Shown here one piece after another: positions 17,205 through 27,147 of a stretch of DNA of 64,000 nucleotides (its first letter is position 1; every line of letters starts with the position of its first letter). The stretch is taken from NCBI RefSeq assembly GCF_014203025.1, contig NZ_JACHID010000003.1:154169-218168 (forward strand), given 5' to 3'. The position numbers were made by a program, and so were the translations under genes. The notes beneath the pieces are model-generated. The model worked only from the letters and a program-made list of their open reading frames with translations. It had not been told where the DNA came from and did no database searches. Origin of the DNA: Desulfurispira natronophila (GTDB lineage: Bacteria; Chrysiogenota; Chrysiogenetes; Chrysiogenales; Chrysiogenaceae).

Positions 17205-18758
17205 ATGCAAAATGACATCAAGATTCAGCGCGCCCTCATCAGTGTATCCGACAAAGCCGGAGTTGCTGACTTTGCCCGATTTCTCAATGCCAATTCAATT
17301 GAAATTCTCTCCACTGGTGGAACCGCCAGGCTCCTTCAAGAGAGTCAGGTTCCAGTCATTGAAGTTGGAGAGTATACAGGTACTCGAGAAATGCTGGATG
17401 GCCGTGTCAAGACCCTGCATCCAAAAGTACACGGAGGCATCTTGGGCATGCGTAATAGCGCTGACCATTGTCAACAAATGAAAGAAGCTGGCATAGAAAC
17501 GATCGACATCGTCGTTGTCAATCTCTATCCTTTTGAGCAAACAGTCAAAAAAGGCTGCAGCTACGAAGAGGCGGTTGAGAATATTGATATTGGCGGCCCG
17601 ACTATGCTGCGAAGTGCTGCAAAAAACCACAGGGATGTAGTGGTTATCGTCGATCCATGCGATTACAAGCGCGTCCAAGATGAAATAGAAAAGACCGGAA
17701 CTGTCAGCTGGGAGACACGTCGTGATCTTGCCCGCAAGGTATTTTTACACACGGCTCACTACGATGCCATGATCAGTGACTATTTTAATCAACAATTAGA
17801 TGTCGAGTTCCCCGAAACCTTCACTTTAAGTGGACGTAAGCTTCAGGATTTGCGCTACGGGGAGAACCCACACCAGAATGCTGCTTTCTATGGCGACACC
17901 TTTACCCGTGAGGCCAGTGTGGCCAGTGCACGACAACTGCATGGTAAAGCCTTAAGTTACAACAATATTATCGATGCAGATGCGGCGCTGGAGCTGGTGA
18001 AGGAGTTTGATGAAACAGCTGTAGTAATAATCAAGCATACGAATCCTTGTGGCACTGCCACAGGAAGCTCTGTGCTTGAGGCTTACCATAAAGCCCTCTC
18101 CACCGACCCACTTAGCGCCTTTGGTGGTGTCATTGCTATCAATAAAGCTGTGGATCAAGCGGCAGCAGAAGAAATGGCCAAACTTTTTGTTGAAATAATT
18201 ATAGCTCCTTCCTTCAGTGAAGAAGCCTTAAGTACGCTGACTCGCAAGAAGAATATTCGCTTGCTTGAGTGTGGGGCACTCAAAGACTACCAGGATCAGG
18301 CAAAGTTTGTACGTAAGGTCACTGGTGGCTTTGTTGTACAAGATCGAGACTTGGGTATGGTCAAGGATATGGCGCAGTGCACTGTTCCTACCGCCAAAAA
18401 ACCAACAGAAGAAGAGTACCGGGCCCTTGCATTTGCCTGGCGGGTTTGCAAGCATGTTAAGTCCAACGCTATTGTCTACGCACGTGATGGGCAATTGGTA
18501 GGCGTCGGTGCCGGCCAGATGAGCCGGGTTGATTCCAGTCGCATCGGTGCAGAGCGTGCTCAGCTTGCGGTGGAGGGCACTGTTATGGCATCGGATGCTT
18601 TTTTCCCTTTCCGCGACGGAATAGATGCAGCAGCAAAGGTGGGCGTAACTGCTATCGTTCAGCCTGGTGGCTCTGTGCGAGACGAAGAGATTATAGAAGC
18701 ATGCAACGAACACGGTATCGCCATGATACTCACCGGCATGCGACACTTTAGACATTGA
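17205..18758 (+). CDS. purH: PurH: AICAR transformylase / IMP cyclohydrolase
   Basis: PurH catalyses the last two steps of IMP synthesis, using 10-formyl-THF. The 517-residue length is typical. The N-terminal IMP cyclohydrolase (MGS-like) domain shows [14 protein letters not shown] and [10 protein letters not shown]; the C-terminal transformylase domain shows [15 protein letters not shown] and KHTNPCG. The start has AAGAGG upstream. FolD, which supplies the folate cofactor, is encoded at about 58 kb. The 17058-17204 leader is AT-rich with a CTTTCG/CGAAAG inverted repeat (17111-17132) but no recognised riboswitch. Confidence 0.98.
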   Translation: MQNDIKIQRALISVSDKAGVADFARFLNANSIEILSTGGTARLLQESQVPVIEVGEYTGTREMLDGRVKTLHPKVHGGILGMRNSADHCQQMKEAGIETIDIVVVNLYPFEQTVKKGCSYEEAVENIDIGGPTMLRSAAKNHRDVVVIVDPCDYKRVQDEIEKTGTVSWETRRDLARKVFLHTAHYDAMISDYFNQQLDVEFPETFTLSGRKLQDLRYGENPHQNAAFYGDTFTREASVASARQLHGKALSYNNIIDADAALELVKEFDETAVVIIKHTNPCGTATGSSVLEAYHKALSTDPLSAFGGVIAINKAVDQAAAEEMAKLFVEIIIAPSFSEEALSTLTRKKNIRLLECGALKDYQDQAKFVRKVTGGFVVQDRDLGMVKDMAQCTVPTAKKPTEEEYRALAFAWRVCKHVKSNAIVYARDGQLVGVGAGQMSRVDSSRIGAERAQLAVEGTVMASDAFFPFRDGIDAAAKVGVTAIVQPGGSVRDEEIIEACNEHGIAMILTGMRHFRH

Positions 18759-18765
18759 GGTTTGA

Positions 18766-20352
18766 GTGAGCTCTCCCTCAACGTCCGAAGTCAACCCCAT
18801 ACAGCTGGAAGTTTTTAAGAACCGTTTCACTTCTATAGCTCAGGAAATGGGCGTTACGCTGATGCGTACCGCCTTTTCACCCAACATTAAGGAGCGCCGT
18901 GATTTTTCCTGCGCACTCTTTGATCATCGGGGTATGGCAATTGCCCAGGCTGAGCATATACCGGTACATCTCGGCTCAATGCCACTTTCGGTGCAGTCAG
19001 CCATAGAGCAGGTTCCAATGGAACCAGGCGATATGGTTATGCTCAACGATCCCTTTCAAGGTGGCACCCACCTGCCAGACATAACTATTGTCGCACCTGT
19101 ATACCTTGAACATGAAACGTTTCCACGCTTTTACGTTGCCAATCGTGCTCATCACGCCGATATAGGAGGGATGTCTTCTGGCTCCATGCCCTTATCCACC
19201 AGCCTGTATCAAGAAGGGGTCATTATTCCGCCGTTAAAAGTGATGCGCAAAGGCGAGCAGGATAAAAACCTCTTGCAACTTCTTTTGGCTAATGTGCGGA
19301 CCCCTCAAGAGCGCAAGGGGGACTTTGCTGCGCAGGTTATGGCAAACCTCACAGGAGTTCACCGCTTGCAGGAGTTAGTGCAAAATTACGGCAGCGAAGA
19401 AGTGTGTCGCTACGGTGCTGAACTCATCAATTACTCCCATCGCATGATGGAACAGATGATTGTTGAGCTTCCCTGTGGAGAGTTTTTTTTCGAGGACATG
19501 CTGGATGACGATGGGGTAGGTAATCGCAACCTGGCTATTCGCCTACACCTCAAGATCAGTGACCGAAAAATCAGCTTCGATTTCAGCCACAGCGATCCTC
19601 AAGTTTCCGGCTCTGTCAATGCCGTACGTGCTATAACTGTCTCCTGCGTCCTTTACGCCATGCGCTGTCTTTTACCCAAACAGGTCCCTACCAATAGTGG
19701 TTTGTTGGGGCCACTTGAAGTGGTAACGAGTCTAGGTACGATAACTGACGCCACTTTTCCTGCAGCAGTTGCCGGTGGCAATGTGGAAACCTCACAGCGC
19801 ATCGTGGATGTTATCTTTGGGGCTTTGGCCCAAGTTATCCCTGATCGAATTCCTGCCGCTAGCCAGGGTACTATGAACAATATTACGATTGGTGGTGTAG
19901 ATTTTCGCAATCAGCGCCCATTTGCTTACTACGAAACCATAGGTGGTGGAATGGGAGCCAGTAGTAAGAGTAACGGGCAGAGCGCCGTGCACTCTCATAT
20001 GACCAATACCCTGAATACTCCTATAGAGGCTCTGGAGTATAGTTACCCTTTTCGTATTACCCGCTACTCACTACGACGCGGTAGTGGTGGAAAGGGGAGA
20101 AATCAGGGAGGTGATGGCATTGTGAGAGAGTTGGAGTTGCTATGCGAAGCCGAGGTTACCGTTCTCAGTGAACGTCGGATCCGGGAGCCCTACGGTGCTG
20201 CCGGTGGCGCGAATGGCCTTGCAGGAAGAAATACTATTGTTGAAATTGATGGCAGTAGTCGTGATCTGCCGGGCAAGTTTCGCCAGCACCTTAATCGAGG
20301 TCAGCGCTTACACATAGAGACACCAGGAGGCGGTGGCTGGGGTACACCATAA
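18766..20352 (+). CDS. hyuB: Hydantoinase B / 5-oxoprolinase B-subunit family protein, orphan
   Basis: HyuB-type subunits work with an ATP-binding HyuA subunit in ATP-dependent hydrolysis of cyclic amides (hydantoins, 5-oxoproline) or in acetone carboxylase-like enzymes. The 528-residue protein has family hallmarks: [56 protein letters not shown] and the final PGGGGWG. It begins at GTG 7 bp after purH, with GAGG in front. No HyuA gene is adjacent, so the substrate cannot be set. Confidence 0.9.
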   Translation: MSSPSTSEVNPIQLEVFKNRFTSIAQEMGVTLMRTAFSPNIKERRDFSCALFDHRGMAIAQAEHIPVHLGSMPLSVQSAIEQVPMEPGDMVMLNDPFQGGTHLPDITIVAPVYLEHETFPRFYVANRAHHADIGGMSSGSMPLSTSLYQEGVIIPPLKVMRKGEQDKNLLQLLLANVRTPQERKGDFAAQVMANLTGVHRLQELVQNYGSEEVCRYGAELINYSHRMMEQMIVELPCGEFFFEDMLDDDGVGNRNLAIRLHLKISDRKISFDFSHSDPQVSGSVNAVRAITVSCVLYAMRCLLPKQVPTNSGLLGPLEVVTSLGTITDATFPAAVAGGNVETSQRIVDVIFGALAQVIPDRIPAASQGTMNNITIGGVDFRNQRPFAYYETIGGGMGASSKSNGQSAVHSHMTNTLNTPIEALEYSYPFRITRYSLRRGSGGKGRNQGGDGIVRELELLCEAEVTVLSERRIREPYGAAGGANGLAGRNTIVEIDGSSRDLPGKFRQHLNRGQRLHIETPGGGGWGTP

Positions 20353-20603
20353 GTATGGTTCTTTCGAGAATTCTTATGGTATGCAAAATCTACCAAAATC
20401 GTTAACTTCGCCACTCTTATCTGATATGCTTTTATATTACTATATTATGCTAGTCCAAAAAGATAGTACCCAGTTAAAGTTTCATTATGTCCAGTGAATA
20501 AGACTAAGGTTACAAAGAAGTATATTTTCCAGTTTTTTATAATGTAACCAGTAACCCACGTGAGACAAAGCACCAATGGATTGAGTGTACCCATGGAGGA
20601 AAC
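20353..20603. other. Gene-free interval before the orphan histidine kinase
   Basis: About 250 bp, AT-rich, no ORF of note. A TATAAT hexamer is at 20538-20543 but no matching -35 box stands 16-18 bp upstream. No terminator with a T-run was found after hyuB. Confidence 0.5.
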
Positions 20604-23123
20604 GTGAACGATGCCACCAGACAGCTCTACTTTGAGCGCTTTTTACCCATTGTAGCCGCTGTAATTGCTATTATTATTACTGCGACATTCTTCTGGAACA
20701 TGGCTTCGTCACGCACTGAACAGTTTCATCGTGCGCAACGGGACGCAATTGAAAATCAACTGCTTGATCATCGCTACCAGCTAGAGCAAGGCCTGGAGAA
20801 AACCCGCCAGCTCGGATACGACTTGGCCACGATGCTAAAGTTTTCACCTAATATCAGTGCAGACAATTTTAATAAATTAGCTCAACAGCTAACATATAAC
20901 AGACCTGCAATACTTTTCCTGGCATTGCATGATGATGAGACGACCACTATATACCCAAGAGCCCTATCAGAGCACGTGCAGCAAAGCGGCCAACTGGGTA
21001 AAGCCCCATCAGAGCTCGGTGCTAATGAAGGAGCAGCAGTATCAACCCCCTACCCGCTGCGAAATGGCCTTTCTGCAGTAAACATTCACTACCCAACTTC
21101 TCAGGCAAATCAGTATCTGACACTGTCCCTTGAGGTTTTAGCACTACTGGACTACCAGTCACCAAGGAGATCCGGGGATCTACGCTTGGCCATGAAACAC
21201 TCCGGACATGAGGCTCTTCTGCTCGGTCAGCGAGAGATACTCACTATGGATCCGGTGAAAGTTGAACTGGAGTTTAAAGGCGCAACCTGGACATTGGCAG
21301 GAGTACCCGAAGGCGGCTGGCCACCACAGGTGGCGAATTGGCCCTGGGTAATTTTGTTGGCGAGTGTTGGAGTAGCTATTGTTACATTTGTGTTCTTTTT
21401 TAATATGGTGCAGCTGCAGAAAGCCAATCGGAGGACCAAAAGTGAACTGCGTAAGCGTCACATGGCTCTTCGGGAAGCCCGGCGGATGCGAAAGGCTCTT
21501 GACACTTACACAAAGAGACCCCACGAGGCTCAGAGTCTGGAGGAGTCAGAGCAAGGTTACCGTAAGCTGCTAGAAAGTCTCAGTGATGGAGTCTGTATCA
21601 TCCAATTTGGACGTCTTTGCTATACCAATCCATCCTTGTGTGAGATTTCTGGCTACCACAACCAGGAACTTATAGGTAGTGAATTTTACACGTATCTGCA
21701 TCCTAATGATCGAGAGCGGATTACCAGTTACTACGAGGAAAGGATGCGTGGTAACAATGCTCCGAGTGAATACGATGCCAGGATCATCTGTCGCGATGGC
21801 ACCGAGAAAACAGTTCGCATCAACTCAAGCATCATTGAATGGAGCGGCCAGCCAGCCATATTGGTAACTATCTGTGATATGACTCATCGCTACCGCATAG
21901 AAGACAGTATCAAGGAGCTTAATGCAACCCTGGAGCAGCGCGTACAACAGGAAGTACAGCGACGCATGGAGTCGGATGTTTTTTTGCAAACAATTTTTGA
22001 CAATAGTTCCTTTGGGATTGTGCTGCTGGGGGATAACGGTAATATTGTTCAGGCAAATAAAGCATTTTGTACATTGCTGGGCTACACAATGGATGATCTG
22101 CGAAAACACTCTTTGCAAAGTTTGCTCAGTGAAGAAAACCGAGATACGGTTACTCAGGCTTTCTATGAGCTTATAAGTGGTAAAAGAGATATAAGTTTAC
22201 TTGAAGTAAGTGCAAAAAGTCTTGAGCAGCAGTTCATCTCCATGCAGATAACGGCAACATCGCTTCGTGATCAGAACAGGGAGATTAAGGGTGTTTTTGC
22301 TATCATTAAAGATATTACCGACATAAAAAAGATGACTGACCGGCAACAATGCCAAGAACAATTACTTATTCAGCAGTCTAAAATGGCTACCATGGGCGAA
22401 ATGATTGGTGCTATTACACATCAGTGGCGTCAGCCTCTTACCATGCTGGAGCTGACCCTGCAAGAAATAGCAGAGGAACATAAAGAAGGGCAACTTACAA
22501 GAGCGATGATTGATGACATGGCACACCGGTGTCGGCAACACATCGATTTCATGTCTCGTACCATTGAGGATTTTAGCAATTTTTTTCGCCCCGACAAACA
22601 TCAGGTAAGTTTTAATCCGCTGGAAGCAATAAAAGACATTGAGCGTCTTCTTTATAAACAGCTCACCCGTCACAATGTCCGCCTTGAATACGATATTGGC
22701 GAAATAGACACTGATTGTTTCCATATTACAACTATCGCAAATGAATTTAAACAGATAGTTCTTAATATTATTGTCAATGCAATAGACGCTATTGATGAAG
22801 CACGATATAGCGGAGCTCTGGAGCAAAGTGAAAGTGGAGTTATTAAAGTTACCATCGGCAACACAGATGCAAGCTATAAATTTTCCTTCTGCGACAATGG
22901 TGTAGGAATACCACAAGGCAATCTCGAGCAGGTTTTTGAGCCCTACTTCACCACCAAGCCTGGTCACAAGGGTACTGGAATAGGTCTCTATCTTTCCAGA
23001 GTAATAGTGGAAAACAGTCTCGGTGGAAATATTACGGCTTCTAACAGCAGTTCAGGTGCCTGCTTTGAACTGGAGCTTCCTGCATTCAACCTGACCAGCA
23101 AGAGCGTTGCTGGCTCTGAATGA
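20604..23123 (+). CDS. Membrane sensor histidine kinase with two PAS domains
   Basis: The 839-residue protein starts at GTG behind a GGAGG site. TM1 is near residues 10-31 and TM2 near 247-268, enclosing a periplasmic sensor of about 215 residues that was not matched to a named family. Two cytoplasmic PAS domains follow (about 318-440 and 459-575), then the H box (MGEMIGAITHQWRQPLTM, His near 605) and HATPase motifs (N box, DNGVGIP, KGTGIGLYLS). No response regulator is adjacent, so it is an orphan kinase; its ligand is unknown. Confidence 0.93.
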   Translation: MNDATRQLYFERFLPIVAAVIAIIITATFFWNMASSRTEQFHRAQRDAIENQLLDHRYQLEQGLEKTRQLGYDLATMLKFSPNISADNFNKLAQQLTYNRPAILFLALHDDETTTIYPRALSEHVQQSGQLGKAPSELGANEGAAVSTPYPLRNGLSAVNIHYPTSQANQYLTLSLEVLALLDYQSPRRSGDLRLAMKHSGHEALLLGQREILTMDPVKVELEFKGATWTLAGVPEGGWPPQVANWPWVILLASVGVAIVTFVFFFNMVQLQKANRRTKSELRKRHMALREARRMRKALDTYTKRPHEAQSLEESEQGYRKLLESLSDGVCIIQFGRLCYTNPSLCEISGYHNQELIGSEFYTYLHPNDRERITSYYEERMRGNNAPSEYDARIICRDGTEKTVRINSSIIEWSGQPAILVTICDMTHRYRIEDSIKELNATLEQRVQQEVQRRMESDVFLQTIFDNSSFGIVLLGDNGNIVQANKAFCTLLGYTMDDLRKHSLQSLLSEENRDTVTQAFYELISGKRDISLLEVSAKSLEQQFISMQITATSLRDQNREIKGVFAIIKDITDIKKMTDRQQCQEQLLIQQSKMATMGEMIGAITHQWRQPLTMLELTLQEIAEEHKEGQLTRAMIDDMAHRCRQHIDFMSRTIEDFSNFFRPDKHQVSFNPLEAIKDIERLLYKQLTRHNVRLEYDIGEIDTDCFHITTIANEFKQIVLNIIVNAIDAIDEARYSGALEQSESGVIKVTIGNTDASYKFSFCDNGVGIPQGNLEQVFEPYFTTKPGHKGTGIGLYLSRVIVENSLGGNITASNSSSGACFELELPAFNLTSKSVAGSE

Positions 23124-23243
23124 AGCTGATACGTTGCTGCACCTGAAACCTCCGGGGTAACCTGCGATGATAAACAGTGTAAAACTGGGTTATGGATAAG
23201 TACGATTTTCTGTATTTTTAGTACGGGAGCGCCTACTTTAATA

Positions 23244-23273
23244 TAGGCACCCTTAAAAATCTTACTTTATAAT
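23244..23273 (+). promoter_or_regulatory. Possible sigma70 promoter for glgP
   Basis: TATAAT (23268-23273) lies 18 bp after TAGGCA (23244-23249), 55 bp before the glgP start. The -35 box is weak (4 of 6). It is embedded in an imperfect inverted repeat, GGGAGCGCCTA / TAGGCACCC at 23225-23252. Confidence 0.4.
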
Positions 23274-23328
23274 TGATACAGCGTGCGTAAAAAGTTTTAA
23301 AAAGCGGATTTTTCCATGGAGGTTACTT

Positions 23329-25845
23329 ATGCCATCAAGGCCGGTTTCAAATTATAAGCCCCTTTGCCGCGCTGATGATGTTAATACACTCAAGGACGAT
23401 ATACGCCGCCATGTAGTGTCGTCCCTTGGCAATGACTACGATCCTCCTCGCCCTTACCCTTACTACAAGGCACTGGCCTTTGCTATTCGCGACCGCATGG
23501 TGGATCGCTGGATTCACACACAGAGGCGATACCACGAAACCAAGTCCAAGCGGGTATATTACCTTTCTCTCGAATTCCTTCCCGGTCGTTTTCTGAAAAA
23601 TAACATCATCAACCTTGGTCTTGATAAAGAGTGTCGACAAGCAGTATCGGAATTTGGCTTTGACCTTGAAGATTTGTCCGAGCTGGAGTGGGATGCTGGT
23701 CTTGGCAATGGAGGGTTAGGACGACTGGCATCATGCTTTCTTGACTCCATGGCTACCGCCTCGATTCCCGCCCATGGTTACGGCATACGATACGACTATG
23801 GAATTTTCTACCAGGTTTTCCAGAATGGACACCAAATAGAAAAATGCGATAATTGGCTTCGCAACGGTAACCCCTGGGAGTTTGAGCGCCCGGAAAATCT
23901 CTATGAAATAAGCTTCTATGGTTGGTCTGAGTCGTACCAGGATCAGCAGGGGAATACACGTTTTCGCTGGGTAGGCACAGATAATATCATGGCCATGGCC
24001 TGTGATACACTGATTCCTGGCTACACCAACGGTCACGTTATCAATATGCGTTTGTGGGCTGCTAAGTCTAGTCGTGAATTTAACCTGGAGTATTTTAATG
24101 TTGGCAACTACATTGGCGCCGTAGAGGATCGTATTCACAGTGAAACTATTTCCAAGGTCCTTTACCCCAACGATAGTGCGGAGCAGGGGAAGGAGTTGCG
24201 GCTCAAACAGCAATATTTCTTTGTCTCAGCCACCTTTCAGGACATTATCCGCCGCCACCGCAAACATGTGGGCAGTTGGAGCGAACTGCCGGAGCATGTG
24301 GTTATTCAACTCAATGACACCCATCCGTCCATTGCCATTCCTGAATGCATGCGCATATTCCTTGATCAAGAAGGGTTGAAGTGGGAGGAAGCTTGGGACA
24401 TTTGCGTTAACCTGTTTGCCTACACAAATCACACGCTGCTTCCAGAAGCGCTGGAAACCTGGCCCGTTGATCTACTCAAGCGGGTGCTCCCCCGCCATCT
24501 CGAAATAATTTATGAGATCAATCGACGGTTTTTGAAACTCGTAGCTCACCGCTACCCCAAGCGCCCTGATCTTCAACATCAGCTTGCCATTATCGACGAA
24601 TCACACGAGCGAAGGGTCCGCATGGCCCACTTGGCTATTGTTGGCTCTCATGCTATCAATGGCGTTTCTGCCATGCATAGCCACCTTCTCCAGGAGCAAG
24701 TGTTCCGGGAGTTCAACGATTTATATCCTGGTAAATTGCGCAATGTTACCAACGGGATAACGCCCCGGCGTTGGTTACTTCAGGCTAACCCTGGACTTTC
24801 CCAGCTGATTAGTGACACCATAGGGGCTCAGTGGGTCACTAACCTGAGCGATCTCAGTAAAATACAGCCTTATGCTGATGACAAGAGCTTCCGGCAAAAG
24901 TGGCGCGAAGTTAAAATGGAAAACAAGCGGCGTTTTGCACGTTATGTTTTACGTAAAACCGGCATTTGCATTGATGAAAACAGTCTGTTTGATGTACAAG
25001 TCAAGCGTATTCATGAGTATAAGCGCCAACTTCTCAATATTATGCATGTAATAGCTCTTTACCAGCGGCTGCAGCAAAACCCGGAAGCCATGATCGTTCC
25101 TCGGACCGTGATTTTTGGTGGTAAAGCCGCACCGGGATATGTTACTGCCAAATTAATTATTAAGCTTATTAACTCAGTGGCGTCGGTTATCAACAATGAT
25201 ACCACTATTCATGGCAAGCTAAGAGTTATCTTTCTCTCAAACTACTGTGTTTCACAAGCAGAAAAGGTCATACCAGCTGCTGATCTTTCAGAGCAAATAT
25301 CAACGGCTGGTATGGAAGCTTCAGGAACCGGTAATATGAAGTTTGCCCTGAATGGAGCTTTAACAATTGGTACCATGGATGGAGCGAATGTAGAAATCAG
25401 CGAGGAAGTCGGCCCGGAAAACATTTTTATTTTTGGCATGAAGGCGGAGGAGATTGTAAAGCACCAACAGGAAGGCTACCAGCCTTGGGATATGTATCAT
25501 CGTGACCGTGAGCTGCAGGGTGTTGTGGATCTTATATCCAGTGATCAATTGAGCCCTGAAGAGCCGGGTATTTTTCAACCTTTGGTACACGCATTGCTGG
25601 ATGGGGGTGATCGCTATATGCTTATGGCTGATTATCGCGCCTACGCTGACGCACAAGAGGCAGTAAGTCGTCTCTACCTCAACCAGGACGAGTGGACTCG
25701 CCGGAGTATTATTAATAGTGCAAGCATGGGGAAGTTTTCCAGTGATCGCTCGATTGGTGACTATGCCAGCACTATTTGGAATGTCACTCCACTGCCTCGT
25801 CGCGACTATGCTCAAAGCTGCGAGGCACCGGAGGAACTATCATGA
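23329..25845 (+). CDS. glgP: Glycogen/starch phosphorylase
   Basis: This enzyme releases glucose-1-phosphate from alpha-1,4-glucans using pyridoxal phosphate. The 838-residue length and motifs are typical: SLEFLPGRFLKNN, GNGGLGRLASCFLDS, the PLP-Lys loop EASGTGNMKFALNGALTIGT and DVQVKRIHEYKRQ. The ATG follows GGAGG. The final codons overlap the universal stress gene, so storage-polymer use may be co-expressed with a stress protein. Confidence 0.97.
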   Translation: MPSRPVSNYKPLCRADDVNTLKDDIRRHVVSSLGNDYDPPRPYPYYKALAFAIRDRMVDRWIHTQRRYHETKSKRVYYLSLEFLPGRFLKNNIINLGLDKECRQAVSEFGFDLEDLSELEWDAGLGNGGLGRLASCFLDSMATASIPAHGYGIRYDYGIFYQVFQNGHQIEKCDNWLRNGNPWEFERPENLYEISFYGWSESYQDQQGNTRFRWVGTDNIMAMACDTLIPGYTNGHVINMRLWAAKSSREFNLEYFNVGNYIGAVEDRIHSETISKVLYPNDSAEQGKELRLKQQYFFVSATFQDIIRRHRKHVGSWSELPEHVVIQLNDTHPSIAIPECMRIFLDQEGLKWEEAWDICVNLFAYTNHTLLPEALETWPVDLLKRVLPRHLEIIYEINRRFLKLVAHRYPKRPDLQHQLAIIDESHERRVRMAHLAIVGSHAINGVSAMHSHLLQEQVFREFNDLYPGKLRNVTNGITPRRWLLQANPGLSQLISDTIGAQWVTNLSDLSKIQPYADDKSFRQKWREVKMENKRRFARYVLRKTGICIDENSLFDVQVKRIHEYKRQLLNIMHVIALYQRLQQNPEAMIVPRTVIFGGKAAPGYVTAKLIIKLINSVASVINNDTTIHGKLRVIFLSNYCVSQAEKVIPAADLSEQISTAGMEASGTGNMKFALNGALTIGTMDGANVEISEEVGPENIFIFGMKAEEIVKHQQEGYQPWDMYHRDRELQGVVDLISSDQLSPEEPGIFQPLVHALLDGGDRYMLMADYRAYADAQEAVSRLYLNQDEWTRRSIINSASMGKFSSDRSIGDYASTIWNVTPLPRRDYAQSCEAPEELS

Positions 25846-26684
25846 AACCTTTAGTAGCTGCTACCGACCTGACTCGCCGCGGTCAACTGGCAGTCGAACG
25901 GGGGCTGCTGTTATCCAGACAACTTAACTGCCCCCTGCGCATTGTGCATGTGGTCGATGAGGAGCTTCCAGCGGAGCTTATTGAGAATCACCGGGAGCTG
26001 GCACAATTGAGCATAGAGTCCCACCTGCAAAACCTGAAGGATGTACCAGAGTGTCAGGTGGATGTAATTATTGGACGCGGCAGCAGCACTATTCGCCAGT
26101 ACGCTCAGCAGCACCAGGCCGTGGCCATCCTCACAGGTCAGCATCGGGAATTACGCTTTATGGATAGCCTGCGTGGCTCAACTGTAGAAAGAATTTTGCG
26201 TCACGCAGACTTGCCGGTATTTATTGCTAAAGCTCCCCCTGTCGAGCCTTACCAGCGTCTTTTAATTGCTATGGATTTCTCCGTATATTCCCGCAGGGCG
26301 GTTGAGTTTGTCTTTCGATATTTCCCCCAGGCTGATCTCAGTTTGGTTCATGCGTTTGAGCCTCCATTTGCCGAGCTTATGACGGGAGATGGCACAGAGG
26401 AAGACCCTGGAGAACGGCATGAGCGAGAATTACGCAATATCATATATCATGAGCTGCGTAGCTTTATTGGCACATTTGATATTCACACTCGCCCGCTGAA
26501 CCTGCAAGTCTTAGCGGGGAATCCTACCGATATCCTCATGGAGAAAGCCGCTGTATTCCGTCCGGATCTGATTGTGGTGGGAACCCATGCCCGTGCCGGC
26601 ATAGCCCAGGCTCTTTTGGGTAGTGTTGCTCAAAGTATCCTGAGAAGGTCGCCCTGCGATGTTTTGACAGTGAAAGCGTGGTAA
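25842..26684 (+). CDS. Tandem-domain universal stress protein
   Basis: The ATG at 25842 overlaps the glgP stop (ATGA) and follows GGAGG; a longer frame to 25776 would lie inside glgP and is not needed. The 280-residue product has two UspA domains (about 1-135 and 140-280). The second keeps the ATP-binding signature G-T-H-A-R-A-G followed by a glycine-serine motif (ALLGSVAQSIL); the first is less conserved (TGQHRELRFMDSLRGSTVERIL). Tandem Usp proteins often bind ATP and support stress survival. Confidence 0.92.
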   Translation: MKPLVAATDLTRRGQLAVERGLLLSRQLNCPLRIVHVVDEELPAELIENHRELAQLSIESHLQNLKDVPECQVDVIIGRGSSTIRQYAQQHQAVAILTGQHRELRFMDSLRGSTVERILRHADLPVFIAKAPPVEPYQRLLIAMDFSVYSRRAVEFVFRYFPQADLSLVHAFEPPFAELMTGDGTEEDPGERHERELRNIIYHELRSFIGTFDIHTRPLNLQVLAGNPTDILMEKAAVFRPDLIVVGTHARAGIAQALLGSVAQSILRRSPCDVLTVKAW

Positions 26685-26687
26685 ACT

Positions 26688-27023
26688 TTGAATACCAAGA
26701 AACCATATCCGTACCAGCAGGCATATCAGCAAATATGTGAGTTGTTGCTAAGTTACGCCGACAAAAATGAGAAGAGCCAGGCACTGGCACACACCATTGC
26801 ACATAAATCGCTGCTGATGAATCATCTCTATGAAGACATGGGCTTGAGCTCTCGCCAGGAAATGAATACTCTTATGCAAGAGCACTTCCCCAGGTTAGCC
26901 GCCCAAAAACCGGACAATATTCGCTGGAAAAAATACCTGTACGACACTATAGGCCATGTGGCTCCCGCTTGCGACCTTTGCCATGACTACGACAACTGTT
27001 TTGACTGTAGAATATTACAGTAA
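26688..27023 (+). CDS. NifQ-like small cysteine-motif protein
   Basis: The 111-residue ORF starts at TTG, 3 bp after the usp stop, with no strong ribosome site. The C-terminal 45 residues resemble the end of NifQ: an N-I-R-W-K-K-Y-L-Y stretch followed by C-x2-C-x5-C-x2-C (CDLCHDYDNCFDC). In NifQ, a molybdenum donor for nitrogenase cofactor, the cysteines bind an Fe-S or Mo-Fe-S cluster. No nif gene is near, and the protein is shorter than classical NifQ, so its metal role is open. Confidence 0.6.
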   Translation: MNTKKPYPYQQAYQQICELLLSYADKNEKSQALAHTIAHKSLLMNHLYEDMGLSSRQEMNTLMQEHFPRLAAQKPDNIRWKKYLYDTIGHVAPACDLCHDYDNCFDCRILQ

Positions 27024-27147
27024 CTTTAAAAACAACTCTTTTATGAGCCATGCCGCCAATCACCAGGGCTCAAATTTTCAACACGAGGTCCGCTGGCAGG
27101 TAGTGGCCCCAACAATTACGGGAAGAAATTAACAAACAAGGATACCC

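Noticed and set aside
20515..20543. Promoter for the first histidine kinase from a TATAAT hexamer
   Set aside because: No acceptable -35 box at 16-18 bp; AT-rich sequence gives such hexamers by chance.
25776..25841. Longer N-terminus for the universal stress protein
   Set aside because: It would lie wholly within the glgP end; the ATG at 25842 has GGAGG and begins at the Usp fold.
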